Source of the DNA: Staphylococcus sp. NRL 16/872
Lineage (GTDB): Bacteria; Bacillota; Bacilli; Staphylococcales; Staphylococcaceae
Assembly (NCBI RefSeq): GCF_022815905.2
Contig: NZ_CP119327.1
Location: forward strand, 496,001 to 560,000
DNA: 64,000 nucleotides
Direction: 5' to 3'
Position 1 is the first letter of the stretch, and every line of letters starts with the position of its first letter. Below, in pieces: positions 1-8,794 of the stretch. The translations under genes were made by a program, and so were the position numbers. Below the pieces are notes generated by a model, which saw only the letters and a program-made list of their open reading frames with translations, was not told the origin of the DNA and did not search any database.

Positions 1-880
1 TGAGTTTCGCAAATGAAGTCGATTTCACCATATCACCCGGGAAATATTCAGCATGTTCAAAGACAGCAGGTTGGTATCTAAAGAGATACGTTTTACCACA
101 AAGACTTTCAATGTGTTGTTGTTGTTTCGTTTCTAATAATTCGTAATGTTGCTGTTCACAAACCTCACAGTCGCTGTCTTTCAAGATATCGACATTCATG
201 GCTTTGAAGTTAATATCGAACGCATCAATCGTAAGTAATTTTTTGGAAAAGCCTTTTCCAGATAAATAACAAATGGCTTCGGATACTTCATAACTTGCCA
301 CTTGTGTAATGACAGGAGGCAAGACGCCATTAATGGCACAACTTTCGCCAGTAGAAGGCATACGTTTTAATAAACATTTTAAGCAAGGCCCCTCAAAATC
401 GATACCATAGACTGTGCCCTTACTACCAACTGCAGCGCCATACACCCAAGGGATGTGGTGTTTGTGACATACTTCATTAATAAGGTAGCGAATTTTAAAA
501 TGGTCCATGCCGTCAATGACAATGTCAGGATTCACCTTATTCAGAATATCCTCTATATTAGTAGAATCAATTTCTTGGTAAAATGCTTGTACCTCAACAT
601 TGGAATTAATATGAGACAATTTTTCTTTAACGGCATGTACTTTCGGCACCAAGTTTGTAGCGTCATCTTCTGTATATAACGCTTGACGATGTAGATTGGA
701 TTCTTCCACTATATCCATGTCAACAATGGCCAAGTGATGGGCACCCATGCGGGCTAATAGCTCTGCCACATGGCTACCTAATGCACCGGCTCCAAGTATT
801 AAAATCTTTGCATTCGATAGGGCGTGTTGCCCATGTTCACCAAAAGCATAAAAACGCATTTGACGATTGTAGCGTTGCAT
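1..880 (-). CDS. thiF: ThiF-type sulfur-carrier adenylyltransferase (3' end cut by window edge)
   Basis: Probably adenylates the C-terminal Gly-Gly of ThiS as the first step of sulfur transfer for thiazole synthesis. About 293 codons are visible and the reading frame runs off position 1, so the C-terminus is missing. The N-terminal nucleotide-binding motif GAGALGS lies near residue 30, followed by VDMDIVEESNLHRQ, typical of the ThiF/MoeB/HesA family. Two Cys pairs (PCLKC and CEVC) fit the family's structural zinc site. The ATG shares one base with the thiG stop (TAATG), so the two genes are translationally coupled. It is last in the visible tenI-thiO-thiS-thiG-thiF operon. MoeB would look similar, but the thi context favours ThiF. 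Confidence 0.93.
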   Translation of the reverse strand, partial: MQRYNRQMRFYAFGEHGQHALSNAKILILGAGALGSHVAELLARMGAHHLAIVDMDIVEESNLHRQALYTEDDATNLVPKVHAVKEKLSHINSNVEVQAFYQEIDSTNIEDILNKVNPDIVIDGMDHFKIRYLINEVCHKHHIPWVYGAAVGSKGTVYGIDFEGPCLKCLLKRMPSTGESCAINGVLPPVITQVASYEVSEAICYLSGKGFSKKLLTIDAFDINFKAMNVDILKDSDCEVCEQQHYELLETKQQQHIESLCGKTYLFRYQPAVFEHAEYFPGDMVKSTSFAKL

Positions 881-1647
881 TATAAGAATCCTAATCCTTC
901 AGTTGGACTTGATGCTTGTGCAGTATATTTCACTGGAATTCGACCAGCTTCATAAGATAAGCGACCAGCTTCAATGCCTAATTTCATCGCTTCTGCCATT
1001 TTTACTGGATCTTTCGCACCTGAAACAGCTGAATTTAATAAGATTCCGTCAGCGCCTAATTCCATCGCATGACATGCATCTTTAGGAGAGCCAATACCAG
1101 CATCAACGATAACTGGAACATTAGCATTTTTAATGATATAGCTAAGGTTCAATTGGTTGTTGATACCACGTCCTGTACCGATTGGAGAAGCAAGTGGCAT
1201 AACGGCATGCACGCCTAATTCTTCTAAACGTTTCGCTAGGACTATGTCATTAGAAATGTAAGGACATACGATATAACCTTTCTCTAATAACACTTTACAA
1301 GCTTCGTATGTTTCAAAAGGATCTGGTAATAATGTTTCATCATCACCAATGACTTCTACTTTAATCATGTCACATACGCCAGCATGTTTCGCGATTTCTG
1401 CGATACGAATGGCTTCTTCGGCTGTTTTAGCACCAGCAGTATTTGGGAAAGTGATGAAATCTTTTAAATTAATATTTGCAAGTGGGTTAGGTAAGTTTTT
1501 ATCGTATAAGTTCATACGTCTTACTGCGAATGTAAGGACGTTTGTTTCTGATGCTTTAATCGCTTGTGTTTGGATGTCCTCATTTTCAAATTTACCAGTA
1601 CCTAATAATAAACGAGATTGTAATTCTAATGATCCGATTTTAAACAT
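880..1647 (-). CDS. thiG: Thiazole synthase
   Basis: Condenses deoxyxylulose phosphate, dehydroglycine and the ThiS thiocarboxylate into the thiazole phosphate of thiamine. The product is 255 residues, normal for ThiG, with a TIM-barrel pattern and conserved segments VKVEVIGDD (the Schiff-base lysine region), PIGTGRGI and [11 protein letters not shown] start it at the ATG encoding MFKIG: a TTG codon further upstream would put the start inside thiS. The Shine-Dalgarno sequence is supplied by the last glycine codons of thiS, one base from the thiS stop. Same operon as thiF and thiO. Confidence 0.95.
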   Translation of the reverse strand: MFKIGSLELQSRLLLGTGKFENEDIQTQAIKASETNVLTFAVRRMNLYDKNLPNPLANINLKDFITFPNTAGAKTAEEAIRIAEIAKHAGVCDMIKVEVIGDDETLLPDPFETYEACKVLLEKGYIVCPYISNDIVLAKRLEELGVHAVMPLASPIGTGRGINNQLNLSYIIKNANVPVIVDAGIGSPKDACHAMELGADGILLNSAVSGAKDPVKMAEAMKLGIEAGRLSYEAGRIPVKYTAQASSPTEGLGFL

Positions 1648-1648
1648 T

Positions 1649-1849
1649 TTATCCGCCTCCAACAAATTCTAATAATTCTAATTGATCATCTTCACGTACA
1701 GTGTGGTTATCATAGTCTTCTTGTTTAATTAATGTTTTATTATGCTCGACAATGACACGTTCAGGGTCTAATTCAAGTGAGTGAAGCACTTGAGTAATCG
1801 ACTGTTCTGCGTCGAATGTGAACGTATCACCATTAATGATACACTTCAT
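1649..1849 (-). CDS. thiS: Sulfur carrier protein ThiS
   Basis: A 66-residue ubiquitin-fold protein that carries sulfur as a C-terminal thiocarboxylate to ThiG. It begins [10 protein letters not shown] and ends LLEFVGGG; the terminal di-glycine is the functional signature of ThiS. I use the internal ATG at 1849 rather than the upstream TTG/GTG candidates because ThiS is normally 65-67 residues and GGAGGT lies just upstream. It overlaps the end of thiO by 17 bases and precedes thiG by one base, so the stoichiometric partners are tightly coupled. Confidence 0.95.
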   Translation of the reverse strand: MKCIINGDTFTFDAEQSITQVLHSLELDPERVIVEHNKTLIKQEDYDNHTVREDDQLELLEFVGGG

Positions 1850-2948
1850 TATTTGACCTCCTTGAGACATTAAATGACTCGTAATTGCGTGGTTTAACGC
1901 CAGTGAATAGCCAGTTTGCGATATCTCGTCCTATGACAGGTGAAAGTAAAATACCATTACGGTAATGACCTGAAATGACATATAAACCATCGTCGATGCG
2001 GTCCATGATAGGCAATTCGCCATCAGTATAAGGACGTACGCCTGACCATTGCTTAATGACCTTACCTTGTGCCAATTCAGGAACACGTTCATTGGCGTAT
2101 TGATGCAACCATGAGACACCTTGATTAGTATTACCGACAGAATAATTATCAAATTCACTTGTTGCACCGATAAGGAAACGATTTGGTTGTTTCGGCACAA
2201 TATAGCAACCATTCGTCATAAAGATCGTTTCTTTCAAATCTAGGCTGTCATGTTCAATAAGTAATACTTCGCCTTTGACACCAACTACTTTGCGTGGAAG
2301 TTGATAGTGTTCTAATAATTTAGAGCTCCACGCACCACCAGCGACAATCACTTTCTTAGCAACTAATTGACCTTCTGAAGTAGACACCTCATAGTAGCCA
2401 TTTTGACGTTCAACACTAAACACTTCAGTTTCATAATAACGATGAATATCGCGCTGTTGCAGTGATTTAAAAAGTGCTTTCGTATAATGATTGGCATTGA
2501 TTTGTCCATCATTTGGAATGTAGATAGCCATTTCGCTTGATGTAACATGACCATGCGTTAAATCGATTAAATCCTCATCAGATAATTCCACTACACTTGG
2601 GTCCATAGTACTTAAGAAGTCATATTGTTGTCTTAAACTTTCAACATCCTCAGGACGATTAGCAACTTTGATTAATCCTGAAGGTTGATATTGAATATCG
2701 ATGCCTGTTTCATCTTGCAATGTTTCACACAGTTCTGGGAAAAGTGAGCGCGATTCAAGCGCGAGTCTAAATAAATCCGTATCTTCAGTAAATTCATTTT
2801 GTGCACCTAGCATACCGCCTGCTTTATAAGAAGCATGTTTACCAGGAACATCTCTGTCGACAATCGCGACATCCATTTGTGATTGACTTAAATGTCGTGC
2901 AATAGACATACCAATCACACCTGAGCCAATAATAAGAACATCATGCAT
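1833..2948 (-). CDS. thiO: Glycine oxidase ThiO
   Basis: FAD-dependent oxidase that makes dehydroglycine (iminoacetate) from glycine for thiazole assembly. The 371-residue product opens with a Rossmann motif, IIGSGVIGMSIA, followed by the FAD-binding acidic residue in AIVDRD, and carries the DAO-family C-terminal segment GHYRNGILLSP. Length and order (tenI-thiO-thiS-thiG-thiF) match the Bacillus-type aerobic thiazole pathway. The start overlaps the tenI stop by 8 bases and the end overlaps thiS. Confidence 0.94.
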   Translation of the reverse strand: MHDVLIIGSGVIGMSIARHLSQSQMDVAIVDRDVPGKHASYKAGGMLGAQNEFTEDTDLFRLALESRSLFPELCETLQDETGIDIQYQPSGLIKVANRPEDVESLRQQYDFLSTMDPSVVELSDEDLIDLTHGHVTSSEMAIYIPNDGQINANHYTKALFKSLQQRDIHRYYETEVFSVERQNGYYEVSTSEGQLVAKKVIVAGGAWSSKLLEHYQLPRKVVGVKGEVLLIEHDSLDLKETIFMTNGCYIVPKQPNRFLIGATSEFDNYSVGNTNQGVSWLHQYANERVPELAQGKVIKQWSGVRPYTDGELPIMDRIDDGLYVISGHYRNGILLSPVIGRDIANWLFTGVKPRNYESFNVSRRSNNEVYH

Positions 2949-3531
2949 CTTTCAACCACTCCTTTCGTAACTGTTCGATTTGTTGTAAAGATGCGTTCAT
3001 AAAGAAAGAAATTGCACATATACCAGCAAACCCATTAGGTAATTGGTGAATCGTTTCTTTAGTGATGCCACCAATCGCATAAATAGGTATTGGCAAACGT
3101 AAAACGTCATTGATTTCATCCTGTGATCGTGGCTGTTGATTTGGTTTAGATGGCGTTTTGAAAATGTGGCCATAAAACACATAATCAAGACCATGTTCAT
3201 AAGCTTGCTCCACAGATTGCTTGGAATGAGTCGACATACTGACTTCGACATTTGGGTGTAGTTGTTTATAGTCGAAAGCATTTGAATCCATTTCACGACA
3301 ATGCAAGCGTGACAGTGTTAAGGATTCTAGTAATTCAGTATCACTGTGAATGATCACTTTCTCTTTAGGAAAGCCAGCCTCTAATAGTCGAGTGATGAAG
3401 TTGAATAACGCTTCGTGTGACATAGGGGTACGAAAGAGTAATCCGTCTATGCCTTTAGCTATAGCTAAGAAATGTTGTAAATCCTTGTCCGTTAAATCTT
3501 TGTAACTTGTTATTGCAATAAATATATGCAT
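2941..3531 (-). CDS. tenI: Thiazole tautomerase TenI (ThiE-like fold)
   Basis: About 196 residues with a ThiE/TenI TIM-barrel pattern: IAITSYKDL at the N-terminus, VSMSTHS, DYVFYGHIF and IPIYAIGGI. TenI aromatises the thiazole product of ThiG; thiamine phosphate synthase (ThiE) is the close relative. TenI is preferred because it heads a thiazole operon, lacks an obvious thiD/thiM partner here and resembles TenI in length. The start is either GTG at 3534 or ATG at 3531; AAGGGG lies very close to both. It is the first gene behind the TPP riboswitch. Confidence 0.88.
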   Translation of the reverse strand: MHIFIAITSYKDLTDKDLQHFLAIAKGIDGLLFRTPMSHEALFNFITRLLEAGFPKEKVIIHSDTELLESLTLSRLHCREMDSNAFDYKQLHPNVEVSMSTHSKQSVEQAYEHGLDYVFYGHIFKTPSKPNQQPRSQDEINDVLRLPIPIYAIGGITKETIHQLPNGFAGICAISFFMNASLQQIEQLRKEWLKDA

Positions 3532-3551
3532 CACCCCTTGAACAATAAAAA

Positions 3552-3582
3552 AACGCTATTGCCCTTGTAGGGAAATAGCGTT
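3552..3582 (-). terminator. Intrinsic terminator of the TPP riboswitch
   Basis: On the minus strand AACGCTATT pairs with AATAGCGTT around a CCC/GGG extension and is followed by seven T residues. It lies between the TPP aptamer and tenI, the standard place for a thiamine-controlled transcription terminator. Confidence 0.9.
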
Positions 3583-3609
3583 CAGCTTAACTTTACGATA
3601 TCCTTTGCG

Positions 3610-3702
3610 CCACTTTCCTACGCCAGTACAAACTGGATCAGGTTCCAGGAATTATAAAGTTCGTTCTTTACTCTCAGCCTTAAACAAAGGCACTTCCAGT
3701 GG
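3610..3702 (-). promoter_or_regulatory. TPP (THI box) riboswitch aptamer
   Basis: Read on the minus strand, the segment contains the conserved GGCTGAGAG, then GGAACCTGATCC, then ACTGGCGTAGGAA, which are the hallmark TPP-aptamer strands. The ends CCACT and AGTGG form helix P1. With the terminator downstream it should switch off the tenI-thiOSGF operon when thiamine pyrophosphate is abundant. Confidence 0.96.
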
Positions 3703-3880
3703 ATGATAAATGTTTATTCATTTATAAAATAACTCATAGCGTTTTAATTCAATTTCATTCTACAGTTTTTTTGATTAGAGTTCAAATCTTAATCCAAAGC
3801 AACTATGACACGCCCTTTTCAAAATGATAAAACAAAGAATACAAACAAGTACAATTTAATAAAAAAATATTAAAATTATA

Positions 3881-3909
3881 TTGTAAACGTTTACACTAAG
3901 TGATAATAT
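3881..3909 (+). promoter_or_regulatory. Promoter with overlapping cre (CcpA) site
   Basis: A perfect 14-bp palindrome TGTAAACGTTTACA (3882-3895) matches the catabolite-responsive element consensus. It overlaps a promoter made of TTGTAA (3881-3886), a 17-bp spacer and TAATAT (3904-3909). CcpA bound here would cover the -35 and spacer, so the downstream transporter gene at 4046 is expected to be glucose-repressed. A roughly 135-nt leader follows. Confidence 0.75.
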
Positions 3910-4045
3910 AATTAAAAATAAGTAATCAATATTGAAATTACTGTTAGAAGAAGGAGGATCTAAAGTACGTTCAAAACTACGTAATCATTTAGTACGACAA
4001 CATTAATTTAGAATCAACAAATATAAATGAAAGTAGGACAGTAAC

Positions 4046-5320
4046 ATGGGTCAAGGACAAAGAAAGAGTAATGTGCGTTGGATGTTCGCACTATTGTTTT
4101 TTATTATCGGAGTTATCGCGTATATGGATAGATCAAATATCTCATATATTGCACCACAAATGATGAAAGATTTACATATGGACAAGCAACAGTTTGGATT
4201 GTTAGCTTCATTCTTCTCACTTGGTTATGCTTTAATGCAAGTGCCTTCGGGAATGTTAGCGGAGAAGTTTGGTCCACGTAAAATGATTTCAGTCGCATTA
4301 GTATGGTGGAGTGCTTTTACAATCTTTACAGGAATGATTAAACATCACGGTTTATTATTCTTAGTACGTTTCTTATTTGGTATTGGGGAAGCACCAATGT
4401 ATCCATCTAATGCCGTATTTAATTCAACTTGGTTCTCAAAAGATGAAAAGGGAAGAGCATCAAGTGCATTACTTGCAGGTTCATATTTTGGACCCGTATT
4501 AGCACCAATTATTACTATTGCCATTGTAAATGCATTTAACTGGCAAGCAGTATTTTATATCTTCGGGGCAGTAGGTATCCTTATTGCGATTTTATGGGGG
4601 ATTATCGCGAAAGATTTACCAGAACATCATCGTATGGTAAATGAGGCTGAAAAAAGATATATCATGGAGAATCGTGATTTAGTTCAAACAAGTAAATCAC
4701 TTCCACCTTGGAATCAATTCTTCCGTCGTTTAAGTTTCTATGCGATTGCAGGTCAATACTTTGTCGTTCAGTTTATTATTGCTTTATTCTTAATTTGGTT
4801 ACCTACGTATTTAACTGAACAATATCACGTAGAATTCAAACATATGACAATTAGTTCATTACCATGGTTTATCATGTTTATCTTAATTCTATCTGCAGGT
4901 GCTATTTCAGATAAAATTTTACATAGTGGTCAATCACGTTTTGTAGCAAGAAGTGTCATCGCTATTGTTGGTTTCATCGTATTTGCAGTATCAATCTTTT
5001 TCGCAGTTCATACTGAAAGCTTGTATATCACTATTTTCTGGTTATCACTTGGCTTAGGTGGTATGGGTATCTCAATGGGTATGAGCTGGGCTGCAGCAAA
5101 TGATATCGGACGTAACTTCGCCGGAACAGTCTCAGGTTGGATGAACCTATGGGGTAACCTTGGTGCGTTAGTTAGTCCATTCTTAGCAGGTGCGTTAGTC
5201 ACTTCATTAGGTTGGTCAATGACATTCCAACTATTAATTGTACCAGCAGTGATTGCAGTCATTTTATGGTTCTTCGTTTCACCAGACAAACCACTTCTTC
5301 AAGATGAAAGCAAAAAGTAG
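4046..5320 (+). CDS. MFS transporter, anion:cation symporter (ACS)-like
   Basis: A 424-residue, 12-helix major facilitator. The N-terminal segment AYMDRSNISYIAPQM and the RFLFGIGEAPMYP loop are characteristic of the ACS family (hexuronate, glucarate, galactonate or related organic acids). The cytoplasmic loop between helices 6 and 7 is rich in charges. A cre site over its promoter supports a role in taking up a secondary carbon source. The start ATG has a weak AGTAGGA upstream. It probably forms an operon with the small monooxygenase 85 bp downstream. The substrate cannot be read from the sequence. Confidence 0.85.
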   Translation: MGQGQRKSNVRWMFALLFFIIGVIAYMDRSNISYIAPQMMKDLHMDKQQFGLLASFFSLGYALMQVPSGMLAEKFGPRKMISVALVWWSAFTIFTGMIKHHGLLFLVRFLFGIGEAPMYPSNAVFNSTWFSKDEKGRASSALLAGSYFGPVLAPIITIAIVNAFNWQAVFYIFGAVGILIAILWGIIAKDLPEHHRMVNEAEKRYIMENRDLVQTSKSLPPWNQFFRRLSFYAIAGQYFVVQFIIALFLIWLPTYLTEQYHVEFKHMTISSLPWFIMFILILSAGAISDKILHSGQSRFVARSVIAIVGFIVFAVSIFFAVHTESLYITIFWLSLGLGGMGISMGMSWAAANDIGRNFAGTVSGWMNLWGNLGALVSPFLAGALVTSLGWSMTFQLLIVPAVIAVILWFFVSPDKPLLQDESKK

Positions 5321-5405
5321 AATAGTCTTTTTAAAAGCAAATAATTGTTTAATACTGAAGTAGATATGGTACAACTAAAGCAATAACAATATTGAAGGTG
5401 ATTAA

Positions 5406-5690
5406 ATGATTATTATTAATGCAAAACTTAAAGTAAAAGAAGAGCACCGTGAAGAATATTTAAAATTAATGAAAAAATTAGTTGAAAGTTCTAGCCAAGA
5501 AGCGGGTAATACGTTCTATCATCATTATGAAGACGTTAAAGAACGCAACATATTTGTTGTGGTTGAGAATTATAAAGATGAAGAGGCAGTACAAACACAT
5601 AACCATTCAGACCACTTCAGAGCATTCAGTGAAAATATTGGCAAATACATTTCAGAAGAACCTGTTATCGATGTAGCAGAAACAAAATAA
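5406..5690 (+). CDS. Antibiotic biosynthesis monooxygenase (ABM) domain protein
   Basis: A single ABM-fold protein of 94 residues with the pattern KEEHREEYLKLMKKL, NTFYHHYEDV, FVVVENYKDEEAVQTHNHSDHF. The H-x-x-S-x-H-F element is typical of YgiN-like quinol monooxygenases and similar dimeric heme- or quinone-binding ferredoxin folds. It follows the MFS transporter in the same direction and is closed by a terminator. Its substrate is unknown; co-transcription suggests it acts on or protects against the transported compound, but that is inference. Confidence 0.8.
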   Translation: MIIINAKLKVKEEHREEYLKLMKKLVESSSQEAGNTFYHHYEDVKERNIFVVVENYKDEEAVQTHNHSDHFRAFSENIGKYISEEPVIDVAETK

Positions 5691-5700
5691 TATAACTTTT

Positions 5701-5757
5701 TGAGAGTGAGACAGAAATCTTTTTATCAAATTAAGATTTCAGTTTCGCTCTTTTTTT
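5701..5757 (+). terminator. Intrinsic terminator after the ABM gene
   Basis: GAG-GTGAGAC-GAAATCTT pairs with AAGATTTC-GT-TCGCTCTT and is followed by a T-run. The GAGACAGAAAT arm resembles the arms of staphylococcal STAR-like repeats. Confidence 0.8.
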
Positions 5758-5840
5758 GTAGTCTATAATCATGCTACTGATGAGTAAACTTAAAAAGTGT
5801 TATCATAAATATGTATGCTTTATAGAAAGGAAAGATAATT

Positions 5841-7772
5841 TTGGGAAATGTATTACAGTCTCTTATACAATTCGATAAAACCAAGATTGACTTTATGAAA
5901 GGGATTCGCCAAGGTTTATTAATGATTATCCCAGCATTAATTGGCTATTACCTTGGGAATTTTAGTTTTGGTTTACTTGTATCGACGGGGGCGTTAGCAC
6001 ATATATACGTCTTTCAAGGACCACCTCGTTCTAAACTTAGAATGGTTATTTTATGTTCTATTTCGTTTGCGATATGTATGATGCTCGGCACCTTAACCGT
6101 ATCTCAACCACTTCTTTATGGTTTTACTTTACTTATTGTCACAGTGGTACCATATTATATTTTTAGTGCATTGAAGATTGCCGGACCATCTTCTACTTTC
6201 TTCTTAGTTACATTTTGTTTACCTAGTAACTTACCTGTAGCGCCAGATCAAGCGTTATACCGTGGATTCGCTATCTTAGTAGGTGGCGCATTAGCGACAC
6301 TCGTTGTGCTTATTATGATCATCTTCCAGAAGCAACGCGTTGAAGATCGTGCCATCACTGCTGACTTCACAATGATTAACAAATTGATGCAAAACTATAA
6401 CGATCCAGAGAAATTTAAAGAAATTTCTCAATCAGCAGTGACACAATTCAAAAATTCAGATGAATTATTAATTACAGCGACTGCTGGTGCTAAGGCGAAA
6501 CTGAATCAACGTTTCCAACGATTACTGTTACTACATACGTCAGCACAAGGGATTTACTCTGAATTACTTGAACTGCATGAGAAAGATATTCGTCCACTTC
6601 CACAGGAATTAATTGAGATGATGGAAGTAACAACACGTAATGCATATCGTCTTAGTAATGCCAGAGAAAATTGGACAAAAGAAGTTCATGTCAGCGAAGA
6701 TTTTGATAATCTCATGCAATATATTTTAAAAATTGATGAAATTGCAAACTTAGATTCTAGTCGTATCGAACACGAAGCTCAAGTGAGAAAGCCGCTTTAC
6801 AGTCAACGAATTCTGCATAACTTAACACTTGATTCTATCGTCTTTCGTAACACCTTGATTTATATCATTATCATGGGCATCGCTATTTTTATTTCATTAA
6901 CCTTTGATATTCAGAAATCATATTGGATTCCTTTAACAGCGCATACGGTTATGTTAGGGATGACGACACGACGTATGATAGATAGAGCCATGGCCCGTGG
7001 ATTAGGAACAATTATTGGGACATTAGTTTTATCTGCTATTCTATATTTCCATCCACATGTAGTAGTAGCCGTCATTATCATGGGGCTCGCTGCTATGGTG
7101 ACAGAAGCCTTTGTAGGTTCGAATTACGCGTTTGCCGTTATTTTTATCACAACACAAGTTATCTTGCTTAATGGACTCGCATCGCAAAATCTATCTATCT
7201 CGATTGCTTACACACGTATCTTTGATGTGTTAATTGGGATTGTAATTGCAGTAGTCGGTATTTTAATACTTAACCGTCAAACGTCTTCGGCTATTCTGCC
7301 ACGAACTATCTCTGAAGTAGTGCGTAAAGAAGCGACTATTTTCCATTATTTATTCTCTGAAAATGGATACCAAGATACAGAACGTGAAAAACATGAAAGT
7401 CTTGCATTATCAGTAAAAATGAGTAATATGACGCAAATTTACAACTCAGCAAATGGAGAACTATTCTCTAATAAAGAAGCACTACGTTACTATTATCCAA
7501 CGATCTTCGCATTAGAAGAAATCAACTTTATGTTAATGAGAGCCATGCAAGATAAACAGCGTCAACGCATTACAGATGCACAAATGGGTGAGTTCTTAAC
7601 TACCTTTGAGAATGTAGCTAAACACTTTGAATTACATGGTAGTTTAGATATTAAACAATTGAACGACTTACCTCAATATAACTACATCAAATCAGCGATG
7701 ATGAAATTACAAACCAACTGTGTCGCTACACGTAAAAACGTCGATGAGTTACATGAACATGCACCAGCGTAA
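5841..7772 (+). CDS. FUSC family membrane protein
   Basis: A 643-residue protein with the fusaric-acid-resistance (FUSC/YccS) layout: about six N-terminal membrane helices (residues 15-170), a soluble middle with helical segments (about 170-330), a second membrane block (about 345-485) and a C-terminal soluble tail. The second block contains SYWIPLTAHTVML, the family's most conserved stretch. Such proteins are proposed aromatic-acid or stress-compound exporters. The start is TTG with GAAAGGA 9 bases upstream; no better ATG lies in the conserved N-terminus. A single-gene unit. Confidence 0.85.
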   Translation: MGNVLQSLIQFDKTKIDFMKGIRQGLLMIIPALIGYYLGNFSFGLLVSTGALAHIYVFQGPPRSKLRMVILCSISFAICMMLGTLTVSQPLLYGFTLLIVTVVPYYIFSALKIAGPSSTFFLVTFCLPSNLPVAPDQALYRGFAILVGGALATLVVLIMIIFQKQRVEDRAITADFTMINKLMQNYNDPEKFKEISQSAVTQFKNSDELLITATAGAKAKLNQRFQRLLLLHTSAQGIYSELLELHEKDIRPLPQELIEMMEVTTRNAYRLSNARENWTKEVHVSEDFDNLMQYILKIDEIANLDSSRIEHEAQVRKPLYSQRILHNLTLDSIVFRNTLIYIIIMGIAIFISLTFDIQKSYWIPLTAHTVMLGMTTRRMIDRAMARGLGTIIGTLVLSAILYFHPHVVVAVIIMGLAAMVTEAFVGSNYAFAVIFITTQVILLNGLASQNLSISIAYTRIFDVLIGIVIAVVGILILNRQTSSAILPRTISEVVRKEATIFHYLFSENGYQDTEREKHESLALSVKMSNMTQIYNSANGELFSNKEALRYYYPTIFALEEINFMLMRAMQDKQRQRITDAQMGEFLTTFENVAKHFELHGSLDIKQLNDLPQYNYIKSAMMKLQTNCVATRKNVDELHEHAPA

Positions 7773-7898
7773 ATGACCTAGGCATGTATAGGTCAACGAA
7801 GAGTGAAAGTGTTTCTCTCCAGACTTGGGGGTTTCATTTTCAAAAAGAGTGGTAAAGCTAACTAAATGAATAAATCATTATTAGAGGAGTGTGACACT

Positions 7899-8312
7899 AT
7901 GCCTTGGACAATGAATGATTACCCCAATACTTGGAAGAACATGGATGAATTAGAACGTAAAAAAGCGATTGATATTGGTAACGCAATGTTAAAAGACGGT
8001 TATAAAGAAGGCGATTTAATTCCGATTGCGACTAAACAAGCAGAAGAATGGTACAAAAATGCGAGTAAAGAGGAACTTGATGAGTTGAAAAACAAGCATA
8101 TTACACAACATCAAAAAGATGACTCAGCCAATCCGGAATTAAACGAAGAAAATGTGCATGTGTATTATGAAGATGATGAATGGAAAGTGAAAACAGAAGG
8201 CGCGAAACAAGCGTCTGACTCATTCGATAATAAAGAAGACGCCAAAAAACGTGCACAAGAAATCGCCGACAATCGCGACACTAAAGTCATCGAACACAAA
8301 AAAGACGAATAA
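7899..8312 (+). CDS. DUF2188 family protein
   Basis: A 137-residue charged protein. The N-terminal part (MPWTMNDYPNTWKNMDELERKK trimmed here) and GYKEGDLIPIATKQAEEWY are shared with YdaT-like proteins; the C-terminal half, VHVYYEDDEWKVKTEGAKQA followed by a KKRAQEIA helix, is a DUF2188 domain. I start at 7899, with GAGGAG just upstream, rather than at the in-frame ATG 33 bases earlier. Function unknown; often regarded as stress-related. A terminator follows. Confidence 0.85.
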   Translation: MPWTMNDYPNTWKNMDELERKKAIDIGNAMLKDGYKEGDLIPIATKQAEEWYKNASKEELDELKNKHITQHQKDDSANPELNEENVHVYYEDDEWKVKTEGAKQASDSFDNKEDAKKRAQEIADNRDTKVIEHKKDE

Positions 8313-8326
8313 TATTTAACTCACAT

Positions 8327-8358
8327 ATCCCAAACAAGACAAACCACTTGTTTGGGAT
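8327..8358. terminator. Intrinsic terminator after the DUF2188 gene
   Basis: A perfect 12-bp stem ATCCCAAACAAG/CTTGTTTGGGAT with an 8-nt loop. It separates the gene from the long repeat-filled gap that follows. Confidence 0.85.
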
Positions 8359-8379
8359 TTACTATTGTATGTATGTTGT

Positions 8380-8552
8380 AAAGAAATTCTTATATGAACA
8401 GTCACTCATTCTGTTGTGATGCTTGCCTAGGGTACAGTTTCAGCCAGAAATTTCTCACAGATAAATCTGTGGGGATTTCTAAGGTCTTCAACTTGTACTG
8501 TTCCCTCAGGCGTCACACAACGCCATTTCGTTGTCCATATTTAGAATTTCTA
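8380..8552 (-). repeat. Long-hairpin intergenic repeat, unit 1
   Basis: An imperfect inverted repeat with outer ends AAGAAATTCT and AGAATTTCT. The inner arms CATTCTGTTGTGATGCTTGC and GCGTCACACAACG-type sequence pair with each other. It is nearly identical, in reverse orientation, to the core of the unit at 24422-24590, including its loop GTACAGTTTCAGCC...GAAGACC. It carries no credible gene. Confidence 0.85.
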
Positions 8553-8567
8553 ACATATTTATATAAG

Positions 8568-8704
8568 CGACTCTTAGATAGATATTCACTTGCTTTAGTT
8601 GCTCGCGTTCCTGTGGGAAAGGCTCGTGCCTGTAGTCACTCGACACTTTCTTTTCCACTAGGAGTCTCGCAACTACGCTTCGTTATCTATCTAAGAACTT
8701 CTTG
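8568..8704 (+). repeat. Long-hairpin intergenic repeat, unit 2 (variant)
   Basis: A second inverted repeat directly after unit 1. Left arm CTCTTAGATAGATATTC...GTTGCTCGCG pairs with right arm CTCGCAACTACG...TATCTATCTAAGA. The loop contains GGGAAAGGCTCGTGCCTGTAG and CTTTCTTTTCC, shared with units at 8881-9014 and 47744-47880. Confidence 0.75.
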
Positions 8705-8794
8705 CACAAGTGCTTTGACCCTTATGTTCAATATGAAAAACTTCAAGAGTGATAAACTTATTCATAGTTTTTCTTTTCTAAGTAATTACACGTA

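Noticed and set aside
3932-4006. 24-codon leader ORF (TTG start, ending LRNHLVRQH) before the ACS-like transporter
   Set aside because: AAGGAGG falls inside the frame rather than before the start, and no leader-peptide logic such as repeated codons or a paired attenuator is visible.
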